9,399 bases of DNA from Clostridiales bacterium (GTDB taxonomy: Bacteria; Bacillota; Clostridia; Saccharofermentanales; UBA5734): the NCBI GenBank assembly GCA_003532195.1, contig DOFA01000148.1:1-9399 (forward strand), read 5' to 3'. The position numbers and the translations under genes were made by a program. Positions 1-5,963 of the stretch are shown here, one piece after another. Below the pieces are notes generated by a model. That model was not told the DNA's origin. It saw only the letters and a list, made by a program, of their open reading frames with translations, and did not search any database. The number at the start of each line of letters is the position of its first letter. The stretch's first letter is position 1.

Positions 1-1704
1 GTCCAGACCGATGGTTCCTCCGTTGTGCTGCCCGGCATCGCCACCTTGAATGACGGTAAGGTTGACCTGATGGCTGACCCTGCGGTCAGCTGGTTTGTCG
101 ATTACAACCATGAAAACTGCAGTCCGGAAACCGGGTTGCCTTGCGGAACCTTGCGCATCCCGGCTTTTCTGGCGCACAATAACGAATTGGTCTGCTCCCG
201 TTCCCTGCTTCGCCGGGCCTGCGAGCGTTTTAGCCTTGAGATGAAAAACCTGCTGGCCGCCAATCCGGCTCTCTGCACCCAATGGCAAATCGCTCCGGAA
301 GATGTGGACGAAGTCGTTCTGACAGCCGCCACCGAACTGGAGTTCTGGGTCCGGACACCGGAACGGGAAATCAACCGCGAGCAGCTGTCGGTGTCACAGG
401 GTTTAAAGGAACAATATTGGAAGCGGACCAAGGGGGTTGTCCGGACTGCACTGGAGCACTCAATCGATCTTCTGGAGCTGTATGGCTTCAAACCGGAGAT
501 GGGGCACAAGGAAGTCGGCGGCGTCAAAGCCCAGCTGACCGGCAGCGGCAGTCTGGACCATATCATGGAACAACTGGAAATCGACTGGCGTTTCTCCCCT
601 GCCATGCAGGCAGCCGACAATGAACTGTTCGCACGCATCTTCATCAAAGAGGCTTTTCGCCTGCACGGGCTGGAGGCTTCTTTCCTGGCCAAGCCGATCG
701 AAGGGGTCGCCGGCAGCGGCGAACATGTCCATGTCAACGCGGTCGCGATCATGAAAAACGGCAGGCGCATCAATCTGTTCGCGCCGGCGGACTTTAACAA
801 AGACTTCTTGAGCGAAATCGGCTGGGGCGCACTGATGGGTTTCATGAAGCATTACGACGTGATCAGCCCGTTTATAACCGTCTCCAATGACGCGTTCAGC
901 CGGCTTAAGCCAGGATTCGAGGCGCCGACCCACGCGGTCGCCTCACTGGGCTGCGACATCGCAACCCCTTCCCGCAACCGCACGGTTCTGGTCGGACTGA
1001 TCCGCCATTCCGATCAGCCCCTGGCCACAAGATTTGAAATCCGTTCACCTAATCCGCATACCAATACTTTCATATCCCTGGCCGCCATTTACCAATGCAT
1101 GCTGGACGGCATCCGCCATGCTGTCCGCTCCGGTCGTCTGGCTGCAGATCTGGAAAAAGAATTTTGCAAATCCGCCGGCGAGCCGGGCGTCTACTTGCGC
1201 ACCGAAAGAATGTACCGCAGCGAAGATGATGTTTTCGCGAAATATTCCGAAGAGGAGCGGGACCGGTTATTCGGCAAGCCGCCGGCTGGAGTATACGACA
1301 CCTTGCGGCGCCTGCTGCATCAGGATGACGGCCTGGCCGTGCTCTGCCAGGGCGAGGTGTTTTCGGATGCGATCCTGTCCTCTTACTCCCGGGCTATGCT
1401 CGATGTCTGGGAGATGGAATTGAGAGATCGTATTTTACATGACAATCTGGAACGGGTTCGGATTTGCACCCGCGTCCATAACCATTCTGATTACGATGAA
1501 TCGCTGTGGGGGGAAATCAGCGCCTTGCGCCAGCGGCTGGCCCGCGACACCAATGATCGGGTCTGCCTGTTCAATGAAATCCGCCAGGCTTTGGACACGA
1601 AAAATCTGCGTCTGGCCGCCGCCCTGCAAATGGAAATGGACGACATGCTGCACCGGCTGGAGCACCTGTACGCCTGCTATCTGCGCAATCAGCTGGACGA
1701 GTAG
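1..1704 (+). CDS. glnA: Glutamine synthetase, long clostridial-type, 5' partial
   Basis: Makes glutamine from glutamate, ammonia and ATP in the cytoplasm. The reading frame is open from base 1, so the true start lies outside the window; by family length roughly 60-80 N-terminal residues are missing. Seen (codon 1 = bases 1-3): the DGSS latch motif of the beta-grasp domain at codons 4-7; metal-binding ELE at codons 112-114; QLEIDWRF with the next metal Glu at codon 193, followed by the AADNEL helix; GSGEHVHV with the ATP/metal His at codon 242; RLKPGFEAP; SRNRTVLVG; and the FEIRSPNP motif with its Glu and Arg. All main catalytic positions seem kept, so the enzyme should be active. The last 100 or so residues are a charged helical, probably coiled-coil tail absent from enteric GlnA, which fits the longer GS found in Clostridia. 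Family identity is secure; whether it is the main GlnA or a paralogue is not. It converges on the GGDEF-EAL gene. Confidence 0.93.
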   Translation, partial: VQTDGSSVVLPGIATLNDGKVDLMADPAVSWFVDYNHENCSPETGLPCGTLRIPAFLAHNNELVCSRSLLRRACERFSLEMKNLLAANPALCTQWQIAPEDVDEVVLTAATELEFWVRTPEREINREQLSVSQGLKEQYWKRTKGVVRTALEHSIDLLELYGFKPEMGHKEVGGVKAQLTGSGSLDHIMEQLEIDWRFSPAMQAADNELFARIFIKEAFRLHGLEASFLAKPIEGVAGSGEHVHVNAVAIMKNGRRINLFAPADFNKDFLSEIGWGALMGFMKHYDVISPFITVSNDAFSRLKPGFEAPTHAVASLGCDIATPSRNRTVLVGLIRHSDQPLATRFEIRSPNPHTNTFISLAAIYQCMLDGIRHAVRSGRLAADLEKEFCKSAGEPGVYLRTERMYRSEDDVFAKYSEEERDRLFGKPPAGVYDTLRRLLHQDDGLAVLCQGEVFSDAILSSYSRAMLDVWEMELRDRILHDNLERVRICTRVHNHSDYDESLWGEISALRQRLARDTNDRVCLFNEIRQALDTKNLRLAAALQMEMDDMLHRLEHLYACYLRNQLDE

Positions 1705-1728
1705 CGCCCAAAACAAGGGCCGGATAAA

Positions 1729-3462
1729 TCAAAGCGGCCGGGGCAGCTGCAGCAGCATCTCCATTTCAACTGCCGGCAGCGGCCGGGAAAAATAGTAGCC
1801 TTGAATGCCGTCGCAAGCATGTTCCTTTAGCCAGACATACTCGTCGCGGTTTTCCACCCCTTCAGCGACGACTTTCAAACCCAGCGTGTGCGCCAGGTTA
1901 AGCAGCGCGTCGAGCAAAGCTTCGCCTCGCCGGTTTTCCAGAAAGACCGCTGTGTGGTTCTGGCTGATTTTCAGATATTCGAAAGGAATGATATTCATTT
2001 TCTGCAGGCTGCCGAATCCCTGGGAAAAATCGTCCAGGTGCAGGGCAATGCCCAGTTTGCGGATATGTTGCAGATTAACGAGCTGTTTGGGGTCGTTTTG
2101 CTGCAGCATGTCTTCTGTGGCTTCAATAGCCAGGGCAGCCGGCGGCAATCCGGACTCGGCCAGGATCTCCTGGATCCTGGCAGCCAAATTGTCCTGGTTG
2201 AGCTGCCCGCGGTATAAATTAACCGCCAGACGGACAGGAGAGGAACTGCTGAGCACACCGCGGTCCAGCCAGTCTTTCATTTGCCGGCATGCCTGCAGCA
2301 TCGCCCAGTCGCTGAACAGGCCCAGCAAACCCAGGGTTTCGGCCAGCGGCAGGAACTGTCCTGCCGTCATCAGCCCATCTGGACCGGAACGCCAGCGCAT
2401 CAGCGCTTCGAGTCCGATGATCCTTAAGGAAGATACGTCGATCAGCGGCTGGTAATGAACTTCCAGCTCTTCGGCCTGCAAAGCCTGGCGCAGGCGTATT
2501 TCCATGACGCTGTGCTGAGTCGCTTCGATGCGCATGGATTCGTTGAAAAAGGATAAACGGTTGCGACCGCCGGCTTTGGACTGGTACATGGCGATATCGG
2601 CGTTCTGAATCAGGGAATCGGCCGTATCTCCGTCGTCAGGATACAGGCAGATACCGATGCTGGCCGTGGAAATAATTTCCCTGCCCTGGAGTTCGGATGG
2701 CTTGCCGATAGCCTCCAGCAACCGGTTGGCGGCTGAAGCGGCATCCTGACGATCATTGACATGCTGGATCAAGGCGGTGAATTCATCACCGCCCCGGCGC
2801 GACAAGGTGTCGGATTCACGAAGGCTGCTTGTCATGCGGCCCGTGATGATCTGAAGCAGTCGGTCGCCGGCTTCATGCCCCAGAGTATCGTTAACATGTT
2901 TAAAATCATCCAGATCGATCAACATGACCGCCAGGCGTTCTTTTTGCCGTCTGGCATCCCGGATAGCCCAGCGCAGGCGGTCGGAGAATAGTAAACGGTT
3001 GGGCAGGCCGGTCAGCTGGTCATAATAGGCCAGCTGGCTGAGCAGTTTCAAATTGCGAGGCTGCTCGCCGAGATCCAGCAGGGTGACCTGGCAAATATCC
3101 GGTTGGGAGGCGACAGGCGCGCTGATCAGGCGCACCGAAGATTCCATGCCGGCCGCTAAAAGCAGCCGCAGGCTGGCGCTGCGCTGAAGGTGTTCCGAAA
3201 AGGTCATCTGCAGCTGACTGTGCAAAAGGCTGCGGTCTTCCGGACTGAAAAAACTGAAAAGGTCCGGCTGCGGCTGATGATTGACATCCAGCGCCAGCAG
3301 TTCGGCCGCACGCTGATTGAACTCCAGAATCAGCCCTTCCCGGCTCGCCAGCAGGCTGGCGACCGGAGACTGCTCGAACAGAAGATGATAGCATCGGTTT
3401 GCTGCATCAGTCATGCTGTTCGGTACGGCTGATTTTTCGGGAACATCAGTCGTTTCTCTCAC
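1729..3462 (-). CDS. PAS-GGDEF-EAL cyclic-di-GMP turnover protein
   Basis: A cytosolic signalling protein predicted to make and/or break cyclic di-GMP; no membrane segment or signal peptide is visible. Residues 22-135 resemble a PAS sensor domain. Residues 140-310 are a GGDEF domain with intact GGDEF (224-228) and an RESD inhibitory site (215-218) exactly five residues before it, so a feedback-controlled diguanylate cyclase is likely. Residues 320-575 are an EAL domain with E352 (EALMRW), N415, E447, D477-D478, K498, E534 and Q554. The usual K-I-D is K-I-S here (S500) and the loop-6 motif reads DDFSQGFGSL, so phosphodiesterase activity is plausible but less certain. The given start is the outermost in-frame GTG, which lies inside the Shine-Dalgarno sequence and is unlikely to be used; in-frame ACG at 3453 or ATG at 3414 (561 residues, beginning just before the PAS domain) are better candidates. 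The signal sensed is unknown. Confidence 0.93.
   Translation of the reverse strand: MRETTDVPEKSAVPNSMTDAANRCYHLLFEQSPVASLLASREGLILEFNQRAAELLALDVNHQPQPDLFSFFSPEDRSLLHSQLQMTFSEHLQRSASLRLLLAAGMESSVRLISAPVASQPDICQVTLLDLGEQPRNLKLLSQLAYYDQLTGLPNRLLFSDRLRWAIRDARRQKERLAVMLIDLDDFKHVNDTLGHEAGDRLLQIITGRMTSSLRESDTLSRRGGDEFTALIQHVNDRQDAASAANRLLEAIGKPSELQGREIISTASIGICLYPDDGDTADSLIQNADIAMYQSKAGGRNRLSFFNESMRIEATQHSVMEIRLRQALQAEELEVHYQPLIDVSSLRIIGLEALMRWRSGPDGLMTAGQFLPLAETLGLLGLFSDWAMLQACRQMKDWLDRGVLSSSSPVRLAVNLYRGQLNQDNLAARIQEILAESGLPPAALAIEATEDMLQQNDPKQLVNLQHIRKLGIALHLDDFSQGFGSLQKMNIIPFEYLKISQNHTAVFLENRRGEALLDALLNLAHTLGLKVVAEGVENRDEYVWLKEHACDGIQGYYFSRPLPAVEMEMLLQLPRPL
3411..3446 (-). other. Possible 11-codon upstream ORF overlapping the ATG of the GGDEF-EAL gene
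   Basis: A short frame starts at ATG 3446 and encodes MFPKNQPYRTA. Its TGA stop overlaps the in-frame ATG at 3414 of the GGDEF-EAL gene as ATGA. That arrangement would allow coupled translation of the large protein. The Shine-Dalgarno sequence is 15 bases from this ATG, which is longer than usual, so the ORF may be chance. No family is recognisable. Confidence 0.2.
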
Positions 3463-3466
3463 CTCC
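3462..3466 (-). promoter_or_regulatory. Strong ribosome binding site of the GGDEF-EAL gene
   Basis: On the minus strand GGAGG here continues into TGA, giving eight bases complementary to the 16S rRNA tail. It overlaps the outermost GTG codon, which argues against that GTG as the start. The codon at the ideal distance (8 bases) is an in-frame ACG at 3453-3451; the first ATG downstream (3446) is 15 bases away and out of frame, and the first in-frame ATG is at 3414. Confidence 0.7.
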
Positions 3467-3487
3467 GCCTGTTCTTGCCTTTATATT

Positions 3488-3496
3488 ATTATATCA
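3488..3496 (-). promoter_or_regulatory. Extended -10 promoter of the GGDEF-EAL gene
   Basis: The minus strand reads TGATATAAT, a perfect TGn plus TATAAT extended -10 element, in the short gap after the hom stop codon. The region where a -35 would lie (around 3511-3516) shows no good TTGACA match, which is acceptable for extended -10 promoters. Transcription would begin near 3481, about 15 bases before the Shine-Dalgarno sequence, giving a short leader. This suggests the GGDEF-EAL gene is transcribed at least partly apart from hom. Confidence 0.6.
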
Positions 3497-3502
3497 CGGC
3501 GA

Positions 3503-4753
3503 CTAAAATTGCGATATATTCTGAAAAGTCCGAATCCGGCTAATCACCGCGCCGTCGCAGGATTTTAACGCTTCCCCGAGTGCCCCTTCCGTCAGCCTGC
3601 CGTCGTTTCCGGCGATGACCGCCCATTCGCAGCCTTCCGGATCATCCAGCCAGTCCAGGCTGGCGCCGGCAAAAGCGTTCTCAATCGCCGGTCTTGAAAT
3701 CTCCCGGCTTAGCCGAATCAAAGCGCTGACCGGGCAGTCGGCATGAGTCAGGACAATCTGGCGCTCTTTTTTAATCCAGGGCACCAGATGCGGCACCCGG
3801 TTGATATGCATCACGCATTCGATCACATCGGCGACGACTGCGCTGGCCGTCGGCAGCCGCCCGGCTCCTCGGCCGTAGAACATAGCCTCTCCGAGCGCGT
3901 TTCCTTCAACCCTGATGGCGTTGTAAACATCATCGGCGACCGCAATCGGATTTCGGCGCGGCAACAGCATCGGCGCGACGATCAGGTCGGCCGTCTGCTC
4001 ATCCTGCCGCCTGAAGCATCCGAGCAATTTGATCTTGCAATCAAGGCGGCGCGCCCAAACTATGTCCTCGGCGGTGATCCCGGAGATTCCTTCGGTGTAG
4101 ATCAGTCTGTAGTCGATGAATTCACTGAAAGTGATACTGCTGAGAATTGCGATTTTGCGGCAAGAATCGAGCCCGCTGATGTCGGCGGTCGGATTCTGTT
4201 CGGCATATCCGAGTGTTTGCGCTTCAAGCAGTGCTGTGTTGAAATCGATGCCGGACTGCTCCATCCGGGTCAAGATATAATTGGTGGTGCCATTGAGAAT
4301 CCCGCTGATCGTTTGAATGACATTGGCGGACAAACACTTGTGTAAAGGCCTGATGATCGGGATCCCGCCGCCGACGCTGGCTTCAAACATGTAGCTTACG
4401 CCGTTGGTGCGGGCCAGCAGCATCAGCTCCGGGCCAAAGGTCGCAACCAGTTCCTTATTGGAGGTGACGACATGTTTATGGTGATTCAGGGCTTGCCGGG
4501 ACAATTCATAGGCAATGCCGGCGCCGCCGATGGCTTCGACCACCACCGAGATATCCGGATCGAGGAAAATGTCCGCCGGGTCATGCGTGAACCGGTCGGC
4601 ATATGGATCCTCAGGAAAATCACGAATATCGAGAATTTTTTTAATCTGGATATCCTCTCCGGCCCGTTGCCGGATGATGTCCCGGTTCATCCGGCAGACT
4701 TCCGCCACACCGGAGCCGACGACACCATAACCCAGAATTGCGATTTGAATCAT
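3503..4753 (-). CDS. hom: Homoserine dehydrogenase
   Basis: Reduces L-aspartate-4-semialdehyde to L-homoserine with NAD(P)H, the branch point to threonine and methionine. Seen in the 416-residue product: Rossmann motif GYGVVG at 8-13; VVTSNKELVA around 95-104; FEASVGGGIPII around 123-134; GILNGTTNYI at 151-160; the catalytic stretch ending in K200 with D196 before it (ADISGLDSCRK); and YGRGAGRLPTASAVVAD at 293-309. The start chosen is ATG 4753 because GGGAGG sits 7 bases upstream; the frame stays open to a GTG at 4768, which lies upstream of that ribosome binding site. The tail from about 330 has the length and position of the C-terminal ACT domain of Gram-positive Hom, but the D-x-P-G-V-L type ligand loop is not recognisable (it reads HADCPVSALI), so threonine feedback may be lost or changed. 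The pheB-like ACT gene lies 35 bases upstream. No thrB or thrC follows within the window. Confidence 0.96.
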   Translation of the reverse strand: MIQIAILGYGVVGSGVAEVCRMNRDIIRQRAGEDIQIKKILDIRDFPEDPYADRFTHDPADIFLDPDISVVVEAIGGAGIAYELSRQALNHHKHVVTSNKELVATFGPELMLLARTNGVSYMFEASVGGGIPIIRPLHKCLSANVIQTISGILNGTTNYILTRMEQSGIDFNTALLEAQTLGYAEQNPTADISGLDSCRKIAILSSITFSEFIDYRLIYTEGISGITAEDIVWARRLDCKIKLLGCFRRQDEQTADLIVAPMLLPRRNPIAVADDVYNAIRVEGNALGEAMFYGRGAGRLPTASAVVADVIECVMHINRVPHLVPWIKKERQIVLTHADCPVSALIRLSREISRPAIENAFAGASLDWLDDPEGCEWAVIAGNDGRLTEGALGEALKSCDGAVISRIRTFQNISQF

Positions 4754-4760
4754 ACAGGAA

Positions 4761-4766
4761 CCTCCC
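4761..4766 (-). promoter_or_regulatory. Ribosome binding site deciding the hom start
   Basis: The minus strand reads GGGAGG, with the GGAGG core 7 bases before ATG 4753. It fixes the hom start at that ATG, not at the GTG at 4768. Confidence 0.8.
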
Positions 4767-4770
4767 ACAA

Positions 4771-4800
4771 GCCAGGATCAGGCGCTGATCAATCCCTGGC
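4771..4800 (-). repeat. Bulged inverted repeat spanning the pheB stop and hom leader
   Basis: On the transcript, GATCAG (4790-4785) and CTGATC (4781-4776) pair around a CGC triloop, and GCCAG (4800-4796) pairs with CTGGC (4775-4771) below it. The total is 11 base pairs with a 5-base bulge on the 5' arm. The stop codon of the pheB-like gene is inside the structure, and the hom ribosome binding site begins 4 bases after it. There is no run of T after the hairpin, so it is not an intrinsic terminator. It could set the relative translation or mRNA stability of the two genes; this is inference. Confidence 0.45.
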
Positions 4801-5229
4801 CAGAATACGGTAAGAACGCACGCCCGGAATCCGCCCCAGTTCATCGAGCAGATTCTCGAGATTGACTGTCATGCGGTCGGTTTCAATCGATATGGAAACA
4901 TCAGCCAGCCCATTAATCGGGATATTCTGATTGATGGTCAGAATATTCGCCTTGACCCGGGCCATGCTATTGATAATGCCGGACAGGATACCCGGAAAGT
5001 TCTCCACGGCGAAGATCAGCGTGACCAGGCGGCCGCGCGAAGTCTCATAGAACGGCAGAACCGCGTCTTTATATTTGTAATAAGCGCTGCGGCTGAGGCC
5101 GATCTTCTGTACCGCGTCATTGACCGAATCGGCTTTGCCGGAATTGATCAGCCGTTTAACGGCCATGACCTTGATGAAAACTTCCGGAAGCATATCAGAC
5201 TTGACCAAAAAAAATTCACTGTCGGCCAT
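4789..5229 (-). CDS. pheB: PheB-like (UPF0735) ACT-domain protein
   Basis: A small regulatory protein of 146 residues, the normal size for the UPF0735/PheB family. Residues 14-56 form a helix-turn-helix-like N-terminal part with the family stretch LSRSAYYKYKDAV at 45-57. Residues 68-145 form an ACT domain (VENFPGILSGIINSMA at 75-90), the fold that binds amino acids in metabolic control proteins. The biochemical role of the family is not settled. In Bacillus subtilis the relative lies beside pheA, while in many Clostridia it precedes hom, as here, which suggests sensing of an aspartate-family or aromatic amino acid. Start ATG 5229 has GGAGG 8 bases upstream; an ATG at 5233 is out of frame. A promoter candidate lies just upstream, so this is probably the first gene of a pheB-hom transcript. 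The symbol is by family resemblance. Confidence 0.92.
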   Translation of the reverse strand: MADSEFFLVKSDMLPEVFIKVMAVKRLINSGKADSVNDAVQKIGLSRSAYYKYKDAVLPFYETSRGRLVTLIFAVENFPGILSGIINSMARVKANILTINQNIPINGLADVSISIETDRMTVNLENLLDELGRIPGVRSYRILARD

Positions 5230-5284
5230 CCATTTGCCCTCCTCGGATATGTCCTTGTAGAAAAAACATTCGTCCGTGAAGGAT

Positions 5285-5314
5285 AATATATCATGACAGA
5301 TCCGGTTTGGTCAA
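5285..5314 (-). promoter_or_regulatory. Sigma-A-type promoter upstream of pheB-hom
   Basis: Minus strand: TTGACC (5314-5309) and TATATT (5290-5285) separated by 18 bases, each one mismatch from consensus, with a TGA directly before the -10 forming an extended -10. That TGA is also the rdgB stop codon. Initiation would be near 5278, leaving about 50 bases of leader before pheB. The leader shows no T-box or known riboswitch and is too short for most. Confidence 0.55.
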
Positions 5315-5923
5315 GATCGTGGCATCCAATAAGCGGGTTACCGTTTGGATATATTCTGCCGCAGCCCGCAAAGCCCGGCCGCGATGGCTGATCTGGTGCT
5401 TGACCTCAGTCGGCAGCTCCGCCATGGTCTTGCCATATTCCGGGAGCCAGAAAATCGGATCATAGCCGAATCCGTTTTCGCCCCGGGCTTCCGGTGCGAT
5501 CATGCCGCGGCACTCGCCGCGGAAAATCAGCTCCCGGCCATCCGGGCAGATTAAGGCTATTACACAGATAAAACTGGCTTGCCAGAGATCCGGCGGCCAG
5601 GGCTGCAGCATTTCGTGCAGGCGGGCGATTTTCTCCGGGTATCCGGCGTTTTCGCCCGCGAACCTGGCTGAAAGGATCCCGGGCGCGCCGTTCAGCACCT
5701 CAACGGCCAGACCGGAATCGTCAGCCATGACATATTCACCGGTCCGGCTATGTACAGTCCTGGCTTTGATCAGGGCGTTTTCGGCAAACGAAGCGCCGTT
5801 CTCTTCGATTTTGCCATGAAATCCGGCCTCATGCAGCGTCTTGAACCTGATTTGGCTGTCCGGCATTATTTCCCGGATTTCACGGACTTTATCGTGATTG
5901 GCTGTAGCCAGGATGATCTCCAT
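5291..5923 (-). CDS. rdgB: XTP/dITP diphosphatase (RdgB/HAM1 family)
   Basis: Hydrolyses non-canonical purine nucleoside triphosphates (dITP, ITP, XTP) to monophosphate and pyrophosphate, keeping deaminated bases out of DNA and RNA; cytosolic. The 210-residue product has the usual family length, with a slightly long C-terminal end. Seen: the substrate-binding N-terminus LATANHDKVREI (5-16); ADDSGLAVEVLNGAPG (67-82) with D69 at the catalytic aspartate position; GFGYDPIFWLPEYGKTMAEL (151-170); and ISHRGRAL (178-185), the purine-recognition SHR motif. All hallmark motifs are intact. ATG 5923 follows AGGGAG about 10 bases upstream. It lies 40 bases after rsmF with no promoter visible between them, so it is likely the last gene of the argS-peptidase-rsmF run. 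Its stop codon forms part of the next promoter. Confidence 0.97.
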   Translation of the reverse strand: MEIILATANHDKVREIREIMPDSQIRFKTLHEAGFHGKIEENGASFAENALIKARTVHSRTGEYVMADDSGLAVEVLNGAPGILSARFAGENAGYPEKIARLHEMLQPWPPDLWQASFICVIALICPDGRELIFRGECRGMIAPEARGENGFGYDPIFWLPEYGKTMAELPTEVKHQISHRGRALRAAAEYIQTVTRLLDATILTKPDLS

Positions 5924-5963
5924 GATCTTGTCTCTCCCTTGCTCTGCTGCTATGACTTCAGGC

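Noticed and set aside
102..845. Long minus-strand ORF (247 codons) inside the glutamine synthetase gene, and a second minus-strand frame at 460-933
   Set aside because: They lie antisense to a gene with strong family motifs, have Ser/Arg-rich unfamiliar translations and no ribosome binding context; typical shadows in GC-rich DNA.
1706..1720. GCCC-AAAACAA-GGGC hairpin between convergent genes as a terminator
   Set aside because: Only four base pairs with a 7-base loop and no T run on either strand.
3743..4345. Plus-strand ORF of 200 codons antisense to hom
   Set aside because: Translation resembles no family and mirrors conserved Hom codons.
4754..4768. Upstream GTG 4768 as the hom start
   Set aside because: It lies upstream of the GGGAGG site that is well spaced for ATG 4753, and the extra five residues do not belong to the family N-terminus.
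5230..5290. T-box, riboswitch or terminator in the rdgB-pheB gap
   Set aside because: Only 61 bases; no conserved T-box sequence, no stem longer than about 3-4 bp before the run of six T on the minus strand.
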